Notes under the pieces: model-generated | Seen by the model: only the letters and a program-made list of their open reading frames with translations | Databases searched by the model: none | What the model was told of the DNA's origin: nothing | Source: JAGPDF01 sp052035735 | GTDB lineage: Bacteria > Acidobacteriota > Thermoanaerobaculia > Multivoradales > JAGPDF01 | NCBI GenBank assembly: GCA_052035735.1 | Contig: JBPOHI010000112.1 | Coordinates: forward strand, 1 to 64,000 | Direction: 5' to 3' | DNA: 64,000 nt | Program-made: the position numbers and the translations under genes | Part shown: positions 43,165 through 50,849 of the stretch, piece after piece | How the letters are laid out: every line of letters begins with the position of its first letter | Numbering within the stretch: position 1 is the first letter of the stretch

Positions 43165-43947
43165 TCAGCGCTCTCGCGCCGCTCCGGCAGCGCGCGGGGC
43201 CGGCGCGAGCAAAGGCTGGAGGGCGTCCGCGACGAGTCGCGCGACGATGCGCTGACCCTCCGCGGTCGGATGGATGCCGTCGGCCTGGTTCAGGCCCGGA
43301 TCAGCCGCGACGCCGGCGAGGAGAAAGGGAATGAACGGCAGGTCGAGCTCCTTTGCGAGGCGCACATAGAGCGCCTCGAAATCCCGCGTGTAGTCGGGCC
43401 CATAGTTCGGCGGCATCTTCATCCCGGCAAGAACCACCCGCGCTCCAGCTGCGCGGGCCCGTCGCACGATCTCGCGCAGATTGGCTTCGATTCCGGGGAC
43501 CGGCTGCCCGCGCAGGCCGTCGTTGGCGCCCAGCGCGAGGACCAGGATGTCGGGCTGCAGCGACAGCAGCCAGTCGACGCGCGCCAACCCGCCGGCGCTG
43601 GTGTCGCCCGAGACGCCGGCGTTGACGACCCGCACCGGCACTCCGCGTTGGGCGAGGAGCTCGCCGGCGATCGCCGGGTAGGCGACCTCCTCGCCGAGAC
43701 CCAGGCCCGCCGTCAGGCTGTCGCCGAGAAAAACTACCCGCGGCAGGGGCGTTGCGGCCGGCGTCGCGGACGATGCCGTGGCGCCGGGCTGCGCGGCCGC
43801 CGCGGGAACCGCGACGCTCGAAGGCGGCGGGCCTTCGCGACCGCAGCCAGCAACCGCGAGGCCCTGCAGGAGCCACCCCAGCGCCAGGGCCGAACCGCGG
43901 AGCCGACGGGAGGTCCGCCAGGGTCCGCTGCGACGGCCGAAGCTCAT
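43165..43947 (-). CDS. SGNH-hydrolase arylesterase/lysophospholipase, lipoprotein (TesA-like)
   Basis: ATG 43947 is chosen because the longer frame adds a leader without a ribosome site. The 260-residue protein has a lipobox (LAVAGC) and is likely a lipoprotein. SGNH motifs are complete: VVFLGDSLTAGLGLG with the nucleophilic Ser, VNAGVSGDTSAGG (Gly block), LVLALGANDGLRG (Asn) and ADGIHPTAEGQR (Asp-x-x-His). It hydrolyses short acyl esters or lysophospholipids in the periplasm. It is divergent from the ybbA-ybbP pair, exactly as tesA is in E. coli. Confidence 0.92.
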   Translation of the reverse strand: MSFGRRSGPWRTSRRLRGSALALGWLLQGLAVAGCGREGPPPSSVAVPAAAAQPGATASSATPAATPLPRVVFLGDSLTAGLGLGEEVAYPAIAGELLAQRGVPVRVVNAGVSGDTSAGGLARVDWLLSLQPDILVLALGANDGLRGQPVPGIEANLREIVRRARAAGARVVLAGMKMPPNYGPDYTRDFEALYVRLAKELDLPFIPFLLAGVAADPGLNQADGIHPTAEGQRIVARLVADALQPLLAPAPRAAGAARER

Positions 43948-44042
43948 TTTCTTTTCGCCAGGGATCTTTTCCCGCGGCTCGATCGTAGTGATGACGAGAG
44001 GTATACCCACGGCGCCATGCTAACCTGCCCCGCTCCTGCACG

Positions 44043-44765
44043 ATGAATCCGCTCCCTCCAGCCATCGAGCTCCGCCGGTTGACCAAGCGCCTGCCGTCGG
44101 GCGACCGCATCCTGACCATCCTCGACGCGGTCGATCTCACGATCGCCACGGGCGAGTTCGTCGCCGTCCTCGGTCCTTCCGGGAGCGGCAAGTCGACGCT
44201 GCTCGGGCTCGCCGCCGGCCTCGACCGGCCGACGAGCGGCGAGGTGAGGATCGACGGCGAAGTGATCCAGAACCTCTCCGAAGACGCTCTCGCCCGCCTG
44301 CGCCGGCGGAAGATCGGCTTCGTCTTCCAGTCGTTCCAGTTGCTCGGCAACATGACGGCGCTCGAGAACGTCCTCCTGCCGCTCGAGCTCGGTGGGCACG
44401 AGCGACCGCTCGAACGCGCGCGGCAGCTGCTCGATCGCGTCGGTCTGGGCGAGCGCGGGCATCACTATCCGGCACAGCTGTCGGGCGGTGAGCAGCAGCG
44501 CGTCGCCCTCGCCCGTGCCTTCGCGCCGCGGCCGGCGATCCTCTTCGCCGATGAACCGACGGGCAACCTGGACGGCGCCACCGGAGCGCGAATTCTCGAC
44601 GTCCTCGACGAACTGCGCGCCGGCGTCGCGGCGACCCTCGTCCTGGTCACGCACGATCCGTCGATCGCCGAGCGCGCCGACCGGCGGATCTTCCTGCGCG
44701 ACGGCCGGGTCGAGCGGATCGAAGGGCGGCCTGCGCCCGCGCCGGGCGCGACTTCGGCGCCATGA
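44043..44765 (+). CDS. ybbA: ABC transporter ATP-binding protein (YbbA/LolD-like)
   Basis: The 240-residue ATPase shows Walker A GPSGSGKSTLLGLAAG, the Q-loop FVFQSFQLLGNMTALENVLLP (in part FQSFQLL), signature LSGGEQQRVALARAFA, Walker B ILFADEPTGNLD and the H-loop LVTHD. It is of the MacB/LolD subgroup. The stop overlaps the permease ATG (ATGA). The tesA-ybbA-ybbP neighbourhood is conserved in Proteobacteria; its substrate there is not firmly known. Confidence 0.93.
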   Translation: MNPLPPAIELRRLTKRLPSGDRILTILDAVDLTIATGEFVAVLGPSGSGKSTLLGLAAGLDRPTSGEVRIDGEVIQNLSEDALARLRRRKIGFVFQSFQLLGNMTALENVLLPLELGGHERPLERARQLLDRVGLGERGHHYPAQLSGGEQQRVALARAFAPRPAILFADEPTGNLDGATGARILDVLDELRAGVAATLVLVTHDPSIAERADRRIFLRDGRVERIEGRPAPAPGATSAP

Positions 44766-47359
44766 CCGCAGCCACACTGCTGCGCCAGATGGCGCGCGAG
44801 ACCCGCGGTGCGCGAGGCCGGGTTCTCTTCTTCGTGCTCTGTCTCGCGGTGGGAGTCGGCGCGGTGGTGGCGGTCGCCGGCTTCTCGTCGAGTCTCCGCG
44901 CCACGCTGGCGCGGGAGGCCCGGCAACTGCTCGCCGCCGACCTGAGAGTGCGCAGTCTGAAGCCGGTACCGGCGTCGGTCGATGAGTGGCTGGCCGGCGC
45001 CAGCCTCGCGCAGGGCGCGCGGGTCACCCGCCTGACCGAGATGGTCACCGTTTCGGCGGCGCCGCGGCACACGGCCGGCGCCGGCCGCAGCCAGCTCGTC
45101 GAGCTCAAGGCGGTCGACGGTGACTTCCCCTTCTACGGCAGACTGGAGCTCTCGCCGGGACGCCCGCTTGCGGAGCTCCTGGCCGGAGACGGCGCGGTCG
45201 CCGCGCCCGAGCTCCTCGCGCGTCTCGACCTGCGCCTGGGCGACTCGATCGCGATCGGCGGCAAGCTCTTCACGCTGCGCGGCACGGTGCTCGCGGAGCC
45301 CGACAGGCTCGGCAACGCCTTCTCGCTCGGCCCGCGGCTGTTTCTCTCCGGCGACAGTCTGCGCTCGACCGGCCTCGTCGGTCTCGGCAGCCGCGTCACG
45401 CACCGCCTGCTGGTGAAGCTGGCGGAAGACGCCCCACCTGCGGCGGTACAGGCGTTCGCCGACCAGTTGCGTGCGGCGCTTCCCGATCCGGCCTTCTATC
45501 GCATCGAGACCTCCGCCGAGGGTCAACCGGAGCTGCGCCGCGGCGTCGACCGCACCGAGCGTTTCCTCGGCCTGGTAGCGCTGCTCTCGCTGGTCGTCGG
45601 CGGTGTCGGGGTGGCGCAGACCGTGCGCGCCTGGCTCGCCAGCCGCCTCGATTCGATCGCGGTCTTCAAGGCACTGGGCGCGCGTCCGCGCGAGATTCTC
45701 GCCATCTATGTCGGGCAGACCGTCCTGCTCGCCGGACTCGGCAGCCTCGCCGGCGTCGCCCTGGGGATGGCGCTCGAGCGGCTCGTTCCACGGCTCGCCG
45801 GCGCGCTGTTGCCGGTGCTGCCGCAGATCGAGTTTCAGCCGCTCGCCGTCCTGCGCGGACTCGGTCTGGGTCTGGGCGTGGCGCTGCTCTTCGCCCTGCC
45901 GCCGCTCGTCTCCGCGCTATCCGTTCCCGCCGCTCGCGTGTTGCGACGCGAGATCGAGCCACTGCCGCCGTCGCGCCTGGCGCTCGCCGTGACGGCGCTC
46001 GCCCTGCTCGGCGGTCTTACCGCGATCGCCGCCGTGCAGGCCCGCTCGCTCGCCTGGGGGGCGGCGTTCGCCGGCGGCTTGGCTGCCACCGCGACCTTGC
46101 TCGCGCTCGCGGCGCGCTCCCTGATCTACGGAGTTCACCGGCTACCGCGCCTGCGGCTGCCGCTGCCGCTGCGCTACGGCTTGGCCGCACTCGGCAGACC
46201 CGGCGCTCCGACGGTCGCGAGCGTCGTCGCTCTGGGCCTGGGGGCGATGGTCGTCGTCGGCATGCGCACGGTCGAGCACGGGTTGCTCGCGCGCCTGCGC
46301 AGCGATCTGCCGACGAATGCGCCGACCGCGTTCCTGATCGATATCCAGCCCGAGCAGTGGAGCACGGTGCGCGCCGAGATCGATCGCGCCGGTGCCACCG
46401 GCGTCGATTCGGTACCGGTGGTCATGGCGCGCCTCGCCGAGCTCGACGGCAAGCCGGTCGCCGCGCTCGCGGCCGCGCGCGAGCAACTACGGTCGGCGGC
46501 GGCGCAGGACGGCGACGACGGCGACGAAGAGCGCGGCCAGCGCGGCCGTTGGGCGCTCACCCGCGAGCAGCGCCTCACCTTTCTCGAGCGCCTGCCGCCC
46601 GACAACACGCTGACCGCGGGCCGGCTCTGGGAGGCGCCCGGCATCGACGAGGTCAGCGTCGAGGAGGAGTACGCGCGCGATCTCGGCCTCGCCGTGGGCT
46701 CGAAGGTCGTCTTCGACGTGCAGGGCGTACCGGTTCCGGTGACCGTGACGAGCCTGCGCAAAGTGCGCTGGGAGAGCTTCGGGATCAACTTCTTCTGGGT
46801 CGTCGAGCCCGGCGTCCTGGATCGCGCTCCGCAGATGCGTATCGCTTCCGTGCGCCTGCCCGCCGGCGGCGAACAGCGCCTGCAGGACGCGCTCGCTGCG
46901 ACCTTACCGAACGTCACCGTCTTCGCCATTCGCGACGTCCTCGAGAAGGTCAGCGTCGTCCTCGAGCGGATCGCTCTCGGAGTGCGCTTCCTCGGCGGCT
47001 TCACCGTGCTCGCCGGACTGGCGATTCTCGCCGGCGCCGTGGCTGCCGGCGCCGCGCAACGCGGTCGCGAAGCGGCGCTCGGCAAGGCGCTCGGCATGAC
47101 GCGCTGGCAAGTGGCACTGCTCTTCGCCACCGAGTCGGCGATCGTGGGCCTCCTCGCCGGAGCGATCGGCGCCGGTGCCGGGACGATCCTGGCGGCCGTG
47201 GTGCTCGAGAAAGGGATGGAGATTCCTTTCCGCTTCGAGCTCCTGCCGCCGCTCGTCGCCATCGCCCTGGCGGCGTGCTTCGCCGCCGCCGCCGGTCTCG
47301 CCGCCAGCGCCCGCCCCCTCGCCCAACGACCCCTGGAGGCGCTGCGCGCCTCGTCGTGA
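44762..47359 (+). CDS. ybbP: FtsX-like ABC permease (YbbP-like)
   Basis: The 865-residue permease has an N-terminal helix, a large periplasmic domain (DLRVRSLKPVPASVDEWLAG onward), an FtsX membrane unit (VALLSLVVGGVGVAQTVRAW to about residue 400), a middle helix pair, a second periplasmic domain and a C-terminal FtsX unit (FLGGFTVLAGLAILAGAVAA to LAQRPLEALRASS). This double-FtsX layout is that of YbbP. A Gly/Asp/Glu-rich low-complexity stretch lies near residues 580-600. It is translated with YbbA and probably extrudes lipids or hydrophobic compounds. A 29-bp tandem repeat covers its stop codon. Confidence 0.92.
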   Translation: MTAATLLRQMARETRGARGRVLFFVLCLAVGVGAVVAVAGFSSSLRATLAREARQLLAADLRVRSLKPVPASVDEWLAGASLAQGARVTRLTEMVTVSAAPRHTAGAGRSQLVELKAVDGDFPFYGRLELSPGRPLAELLAGDGAVAAPELLARLDLRLGDSIAIGGKLFTLRGTVLAEPDRLGNAFSLGPRLFLSGDSLRSTGLVGLGSRVTHRLLVKLAEDAPPAAVQAFADQLRAALPDPAFYRIETSAEGQPELRRGVDRTERFLGLVALLSLVVGGVGVAQTVRAWLASRLDSIAVFKALGARPREILAIYVGQTVLLAGLGSLAGVALGMALERLVPRLAGALLPVLPQIEFQPLAVLRGLGLGLGVALLFALPPLVSALSVPAARVLRREIEPLPPSRLALAVTALALLGGLTAIAAVQARSLAWGAAFAGGLAATATLLALAARSLIYGVHRLPRLRLPLPLRYGLAALGRPGAPTVASVVALGLGAMVVVGMRTVEHGLLARLRSDLPTNAPTAFLIDIQPEQWSTVRAEIDRAGATGVDSVPVVMARLAELDGKPVAALAAAREQLRSAAAQDGDDGDEERGQRGRWALTREQRLTFLERLPPDNTLTAGRLWEAPGIDEVSVEEEYARDLGLAVGSKVVFDVQGVPVPVTVTSLRKVRWESFGINFFWVVEPGVLDRAPQMRIASVRLPAGGEQRLQDALAATLPNVTVFAIRDVLEKVSVVLERIALGVRFLGGFTVLAGLAILAGAVAAGAAQRGREAALGKALGMTRWQVALLFATESAIVGLLAGAIGAGAGTILAAVVLEKGMEIPFRFELLPPLVAIALAACFAAAAGLAASARPLAQRPLEALRASS

Positions 47360-47411
47360 GATTCATGGCGCTGCGCGCCGCGTCGTGAGATTCACGGCGC
47401 TGCGCGCCTCG
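47339..47411 (+). repeat. 29-bp tandem repeat (2.5 copies) across the ybbP stop
   Basis: Units lie at 47339-47367, 47368-47396 and a partial one at 47397-47411, each beginning GCGCTGCGCGCC. Units 1 and 2 differ at two positions. Unit 1 contains the last codons and the TGA stop of the permease, so the extra copies are duplicated 3' coding sequence downstream of the stop. This fits slippage or unequal recombination. Confidence 0.8.
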
Positions 47412-47426
47412 CCTTCGAAGAAGGAC

Positions 47427-48482
47427 CTACTCGGGAAGCTCTTCGCTGCGCTCGAGCAGGTAAGAGACCGGCACGAACTCGATCCCCGCCGCGGCCGCGC
47501 GCGGGATCTCCTCCGCCAGCACAGAGAGCGTCGCCGGATGCGGATGACCGATGGCGATCGCCGCCCCGCGCTCGCGCGCCAGGGCGAGGAGTTTCGCGAA
47601 CTGGGCGGCGACGGCGCTGCGCTCCGTCGCGTCGTCCAGGAACAGGTCACGGTTCGCCGCCGGAATGCCGAGCTCGCGCGCAACTTCGAAGCCGACGCTG
47701 CCGGCGCTGGTGCGCGAGTCGAGGAAGTACCTCCCCTCTCGCCGCACTTCGCCGAGGATCGCTGCCATCGCCGCGCGCTCGCCGCTCAGGCGCGAGCCCA
47801 TATGGTTGTTGACTCCGGCCGCACCTGGCACCGCGGCGAGGGCCGCGGCCGTCGCCGCCGCCAGCTCGCGCTTCGACATGCCGGTAGTGAGCGCTCCCGG
47901 GCCCGGGTCGGCGGTGCCCTCCGGGTCCATCGGCAGATGGAGCAGGAGCTCGGCGCCGTGGCGGCGCAGCAGCTCGACGACTTCGGCGGTGCGCGACTCG
48001 TAGGGCAACACGGCCCAGGAGAGCTGCACGTTGCCGGCAGGCGCCAGCGCGGCGAAAAGCCTCTCCAGAGCAGCCACGTCCCGCCCCAGATCGTCGATGA
48101 CGATCGCTACGCGGGCGCGGGCTGAAGTGGGGGACGGCTCCGCGGACGGAGGGGCCGGAACGGGCTCCGCGGCGCCTCCCTCCTCTGCCTCGACGACTTT
48201 CGCTGCTGCGGCGGCAGGGCGCGGGCGGACCGCTCGTGGCTTCGCTGCCGGTCGCGGCGGCAGGTCCTTCACGGCCGCGACTGGCGGCTTCGCCGGCAGT
48301 CGCCAGGCAGAGACCTGCTGCATCAGACGCTCGCCGAAGAGAGCTCCGAGGGCAAACAACACCAGCGCCGCGGCAAGCAGCAGCAGGCCCTTGCCTCCGC
48401 GGCGTTTGCGGCGGCGGGTGCCCGCCGTTCTGGAGGGGGAGGCGGCGCGGCGGCCGCCCTTAGGCGGCTTTCTTGTCGACAA
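47427..48482 (-). CDS. yibQ: Divergent polysaccharide deacetylase (YibQ family)
   Basis: The 351-residue reading uses TTG 48482, which overlaps the S41 gene by 23 bases; the exact start is uncertain. After a basic N-terminus there is one membrane helix (GLLLLAAALVLFALGALFG), a Pro/Ala linker and the deacetylase-like domain from residue 125: ARVAIVIDDLGRDVAALERL, then ELLLHLPMDPEGTADPG, GVNNHMGSRLSG, YFLDSRTSAGSVGFEVARE and AIGHPHPATL. This is the divergent deacetylase family (PF04748). In E. coli yibQ follows envC; here a ctpA-like gene lies between. Confidence 0.88.
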   Translation of the reverse strand: MSTRKPPKGGRRAASPSRTAGTRRRKRRGGKGLLLLAAALVLFALGALFGERLMQQVSAWRLPAKPPVAAVKDLPPRPAAKPRAVRPRPAAAAAKVVEAEEGGAAEPVPAPPSAEPSPTSARARVAIVIDDLGRDVAALERLFAALAPAGNVQLSWAVLPYESRTAEVVELLRRHGAELLLHLPMDPEGTADPGPGALTTGMSKRELAAATAAALAAVPGAAGVNNHMGSRLSGERAAMAAILGEVRREGRYFLDSRTSAGSVGFEVARELGIPAANRDLFLDDATERSAVAAQFAKLLALARERGAAIAIGHPHPATLSVLAEEIPRAAAAGIEFVPVSYLLERSEELPE

Positions 48483-49695
48483 TCTCCGGCTCGCCCTTGA
48501 GATAGCGGATGGCGCGCTCCAGGATCAACTCGGAGAGCGGCCGGTCGCGCTCTTCGAAGCGTCGGATCTGATCGTCGACCAGAAGGTCGGGAGTCAGACG
48601 CTGCGAAAGCGGCTTGCCATCCGGCCCGGCAAAGTAAGCGGTCGTCAGATAGAGACGGGCGCCGCCGGCGAGCTCGATACGCGAGCGCTCGCCCGCCCAG
48701 CCGAAGGTCGGCACACCGACCAGCTTGGCGCCGGACTTCTGCTGCAGCACCGCGGCGAGAATCTCGGCGGCACCGGCGGTGTAGCCATCGACCAGCACGA
48801 CCAGCTCGGCCGGCAAACCGGACGCGGCGGTGCCGGAGAAAGTCCGGCCGACCTTGTCTTTCTCGCGCAGGCTGCCGAGCTCGCCGCTCGCGAGAAGGCC
48901 AGCGACAGCGTAGGCCGCCTCCGGCTCGCCGCCCGAGATCCCGCGTAGATCGATCAGCAGCTTCGCCGCGCCCTCGGCCTTGGCCTCGGCCAGCAGGAAT
49001 CGCGCCGTCTCGGCAGCGGCGGCGTCGATGCGCGGAATGCGCAGCATCGGATAGCCCTCGGTCGGACGGAGCGTCGGCGCCGGCGGCAGGGCGTCGGCGA
49101 GCCGGAGCTTGAGCGACTGGGTCTCGCCGCGGCGGACGACCTCGAGATCGAGCTCGCGGCCGTCGGCCGGGAGGAGCTCGCGGTTGATCTCCCAGACCGG
49201 CATCTGCCGCGTCGGGCGACCGCCGATGCGCGACAGGATGTCGCCGCTCTCGATTCCGGCGGCAGCTGCGGCGCTTCCCTCTTCTACACCGGCGACGTAG
49301 GCGACACCGCGATCTTTGAGAATGACCAGGCCGGCGTGACGGACACCCGGCACGAGCTCGCCTTCCCCCGCCGCGGGCAGCGCCGGCGGCAGGTAGATCG
49401 AGAACGGGTCGAGAGCGTCGGTCGAGCCCTCCATCGCCCCGGCGAGCAGGGTGGAGGTATCGGTCGGCTCGACATAAGTCTGTCGAACCAGGTTCAGGGT
49501 CTCGGAGAAGATCGCCAGATACCGGTAAAGCGCGTCGGGATCGGGCTCTTTCTCGCCGTTCTCGCCGGCGCTCCACAACACGCCGGCGACGAGCGGCAGC
49601 AGCACGGCGAGCGAGATGGCGAGGAATCGACGGCGGGAGCGGTTCGAATCTCCCGGAGGCAGATCGGAGGGCGGCGATTGCTGGAGTCGGTTCAT
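48460..49695 (-). CDS. S41/CtpA-like protein lacking catalytic Ser and Lys (pseudoprotease)
   Basis: The 411-residue protein (ATG 49695) has one N-terminal membrane helix (FLAISLAVLLPLVAGVLW), a CtpA-type helical cap, a PDZ domain (about 105-190, with GIESGDILSRIGGRP) and an S41 domain. In active enzymes the serine sits in S/T-A-S-A-S-E and the lysine in T-F-G-K-G, 25 residues apart. Here the segments read TAGAAEIL and TFGWAGE, giving Gly308 and Trp333, again 25 apart. The alignment is therefore secure and both catalytic residues are gone. It probably serves as a PDZ scaffold or regulator in the envC operon. 32 bases separate it from envC. Confidence 0.88.
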   Translation of the reverse strand: MNRLQQSPPSDLPPGDSNRSRRRFLAISLAVLLPLVAGVLWSAGENGEKEPDPDALYRYLAIFSETLNLVRQTYVEPTDTSTLLAGAMEGSTDALDPFSIYLPPALPAAGEGELVPGVRHAGLVILKDRGVAYVAGVEEGSAAAAAGIESGDILSRIGGRPTRQMPVWEINRELLPADGRELDLEVVRRGETQSLKLRLADALPPAPTLRPTEGYPMLRIPRIDAAAAETARFLLAEAKAEGAAKLLIDLRGISGGEPEAAYAVAGLLASGELGSLREKDKVGRTFSGTAASGLPAELVVLVDGYTAGAAEILAAVLQQKSGAKLVGVPTFGWAGERSRIELAGGARLYLTTAYFAGPDGKPLSQRLTPDLLVDDQIRRFEERDRPLSELILERAIRYLKGEPEIVDKKAA

Positions 49696-49727
49696 GGGAG
49701 CGATGGGGTCTCGGGCGGGCGGCGAAC

Positions 49728-50849
49728 CTATCGCAGCCATCCGCGCGGGTTCTCGGGATTCTTGTCGACGCGAATCTCGAAGTAGACCGAGCTGCCGGCG
49801 CGCCCCACGATGGCGTGCAACCCTAGCACATCCTCCTTGCGCACCCTGAGCTCCGACAGACCGGCGTAGAGCGTGAAAACGCGCCCGGCATGCTGCACCA
49901 CCACCATCTGCCCCATCCCTTCGAACGGCGCCGCGAAGAGGACCTTCCCCGGATAGACCGCGAGGACTTCGCTCCCCGGAACGGTCTCGAGATCGAGCCC
50001 GTTGTGCGGCACGCGCGTTCCGTAGCGGGGATCGACCCGCGGCCCGAACTCGCTGATCACCCGCCCCGCCACCGGCCAATCGAGCAGGCCGCGGAAGTCC
50101 CGGATCGGCAGGCCGCCGAGTCCGACGTCGCTGCGGCCGTAAAGGGCGTCGAGCAGGCTCGTGATCTTGCGCGCCCGCTCCCCGAGCTCGAGAGCTGCAT
50201 TGGCGAGCTGTTCGCTCTCGCGGCGCGTCCCGGCGAGCAGCTGCGACTTGCGGCGCTCGAGCGCGACGAGCTCGTTGCGGCGCGCGTTCTCGCGTTCGAA
50301 CCAGCCGCGAGCCGTCTGGCGCTCGGCGTCGAGGTCGCGATGCTCGAGCGTGAGCCGCGCGGCGATCTCCTCGAATCCCGCGACCGAGGCGGCGTCGCGC
50401 TGCGCCAGGAAGCGCAGCGCCCGGACCGCCGGCAGGAGAGCCTCGCCCGGCGCCAGCGAGAGCAGCATCCTGAGATAGCCGTGGCGACCCATCCGGTAGA
50501 GCCCGGCAAGACGGGATTGCAGCTTGCGGCGTTCGTCGGCCAGCCGAGTCTCGAGCTCGCCGATCGCCGACTCGGAGGCCGCGGCGCGCTCCTCGGCGAT
50601 CGCCTTTGCGGACGCCGCCTCGGCGACCTTCTGCGACTGCAGCTCCAACTCGAGCTCGAGCCGGTCGAGGTCGCCGGCGATCCCGGCCGCCGACTCTTTC
50701 ACCGTCTCGAGACGCGCCTGGAGACGCGCGATCTCACCGCGAATCGCCTCGAGCTCCTGCTCGCGCGTCGAGGGGGAGTCCTGGGCAGGCACTCCCGCCG
50801 CCAGGGCGAGCAGGAGCGCCAGCGCGGGCAGCGCGGCTCTTCGCCTCAT
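49728..50849 (-). CDS. envC: EnvC-like murein hydrolase activator (degenerate M23)
   Basis: The 373-residue protein has a signal peptide (LPALALLLALAAGVPAQ), a long coiled-coil (about 28-110 and 150-235) and a C-terminal LytM/M23 fold. The first zinc motif is retained (VPHNGLDLE, HxxxD), but the later His positions are lost: TLYAGLSEL where YxHL is expected, and SSVYFEIR where HLHFEVR is expected. E. coli EnvC likewise has YFE in place of HFE and acts by activating AmiA/AmiB amidases at the septum rather than cutting peptidoglycan. Upstream coupling is by ATGA to the phosphatase-fold gene. Confidence 0.87.
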   Translation of the reverse strand: MRRRAALPALALLLALAAGVPAQDSPSTREQELEAIRGEIARLQARLETVKESAAGIAGDLDRLELELELQSQKVAEAASAKAIAEERAAASESAIGELETRLADERRKLQSRLAGLYRMGRHGYLRMLLSLAPGEALLPAVRALRFLAQRDAASVAGFEEIAARLTLEHRDLDAERQTARGWFERENARRNELVALERRKSQLLAGTRRESEQLANAALELGERARKITSLLDALYGRSDVGLGGLPIRDFRGLLDWPVAGRVISEFGPRVDPRYGTRVPHNGLDLETVPGSEVLAVYPGKVLFAAPFEGMGQMVVVQHAGRVFTLYAGLSELRVRKEDVLGLHAIVGRAGSSVYFEIRVDKNPENPRGWLR

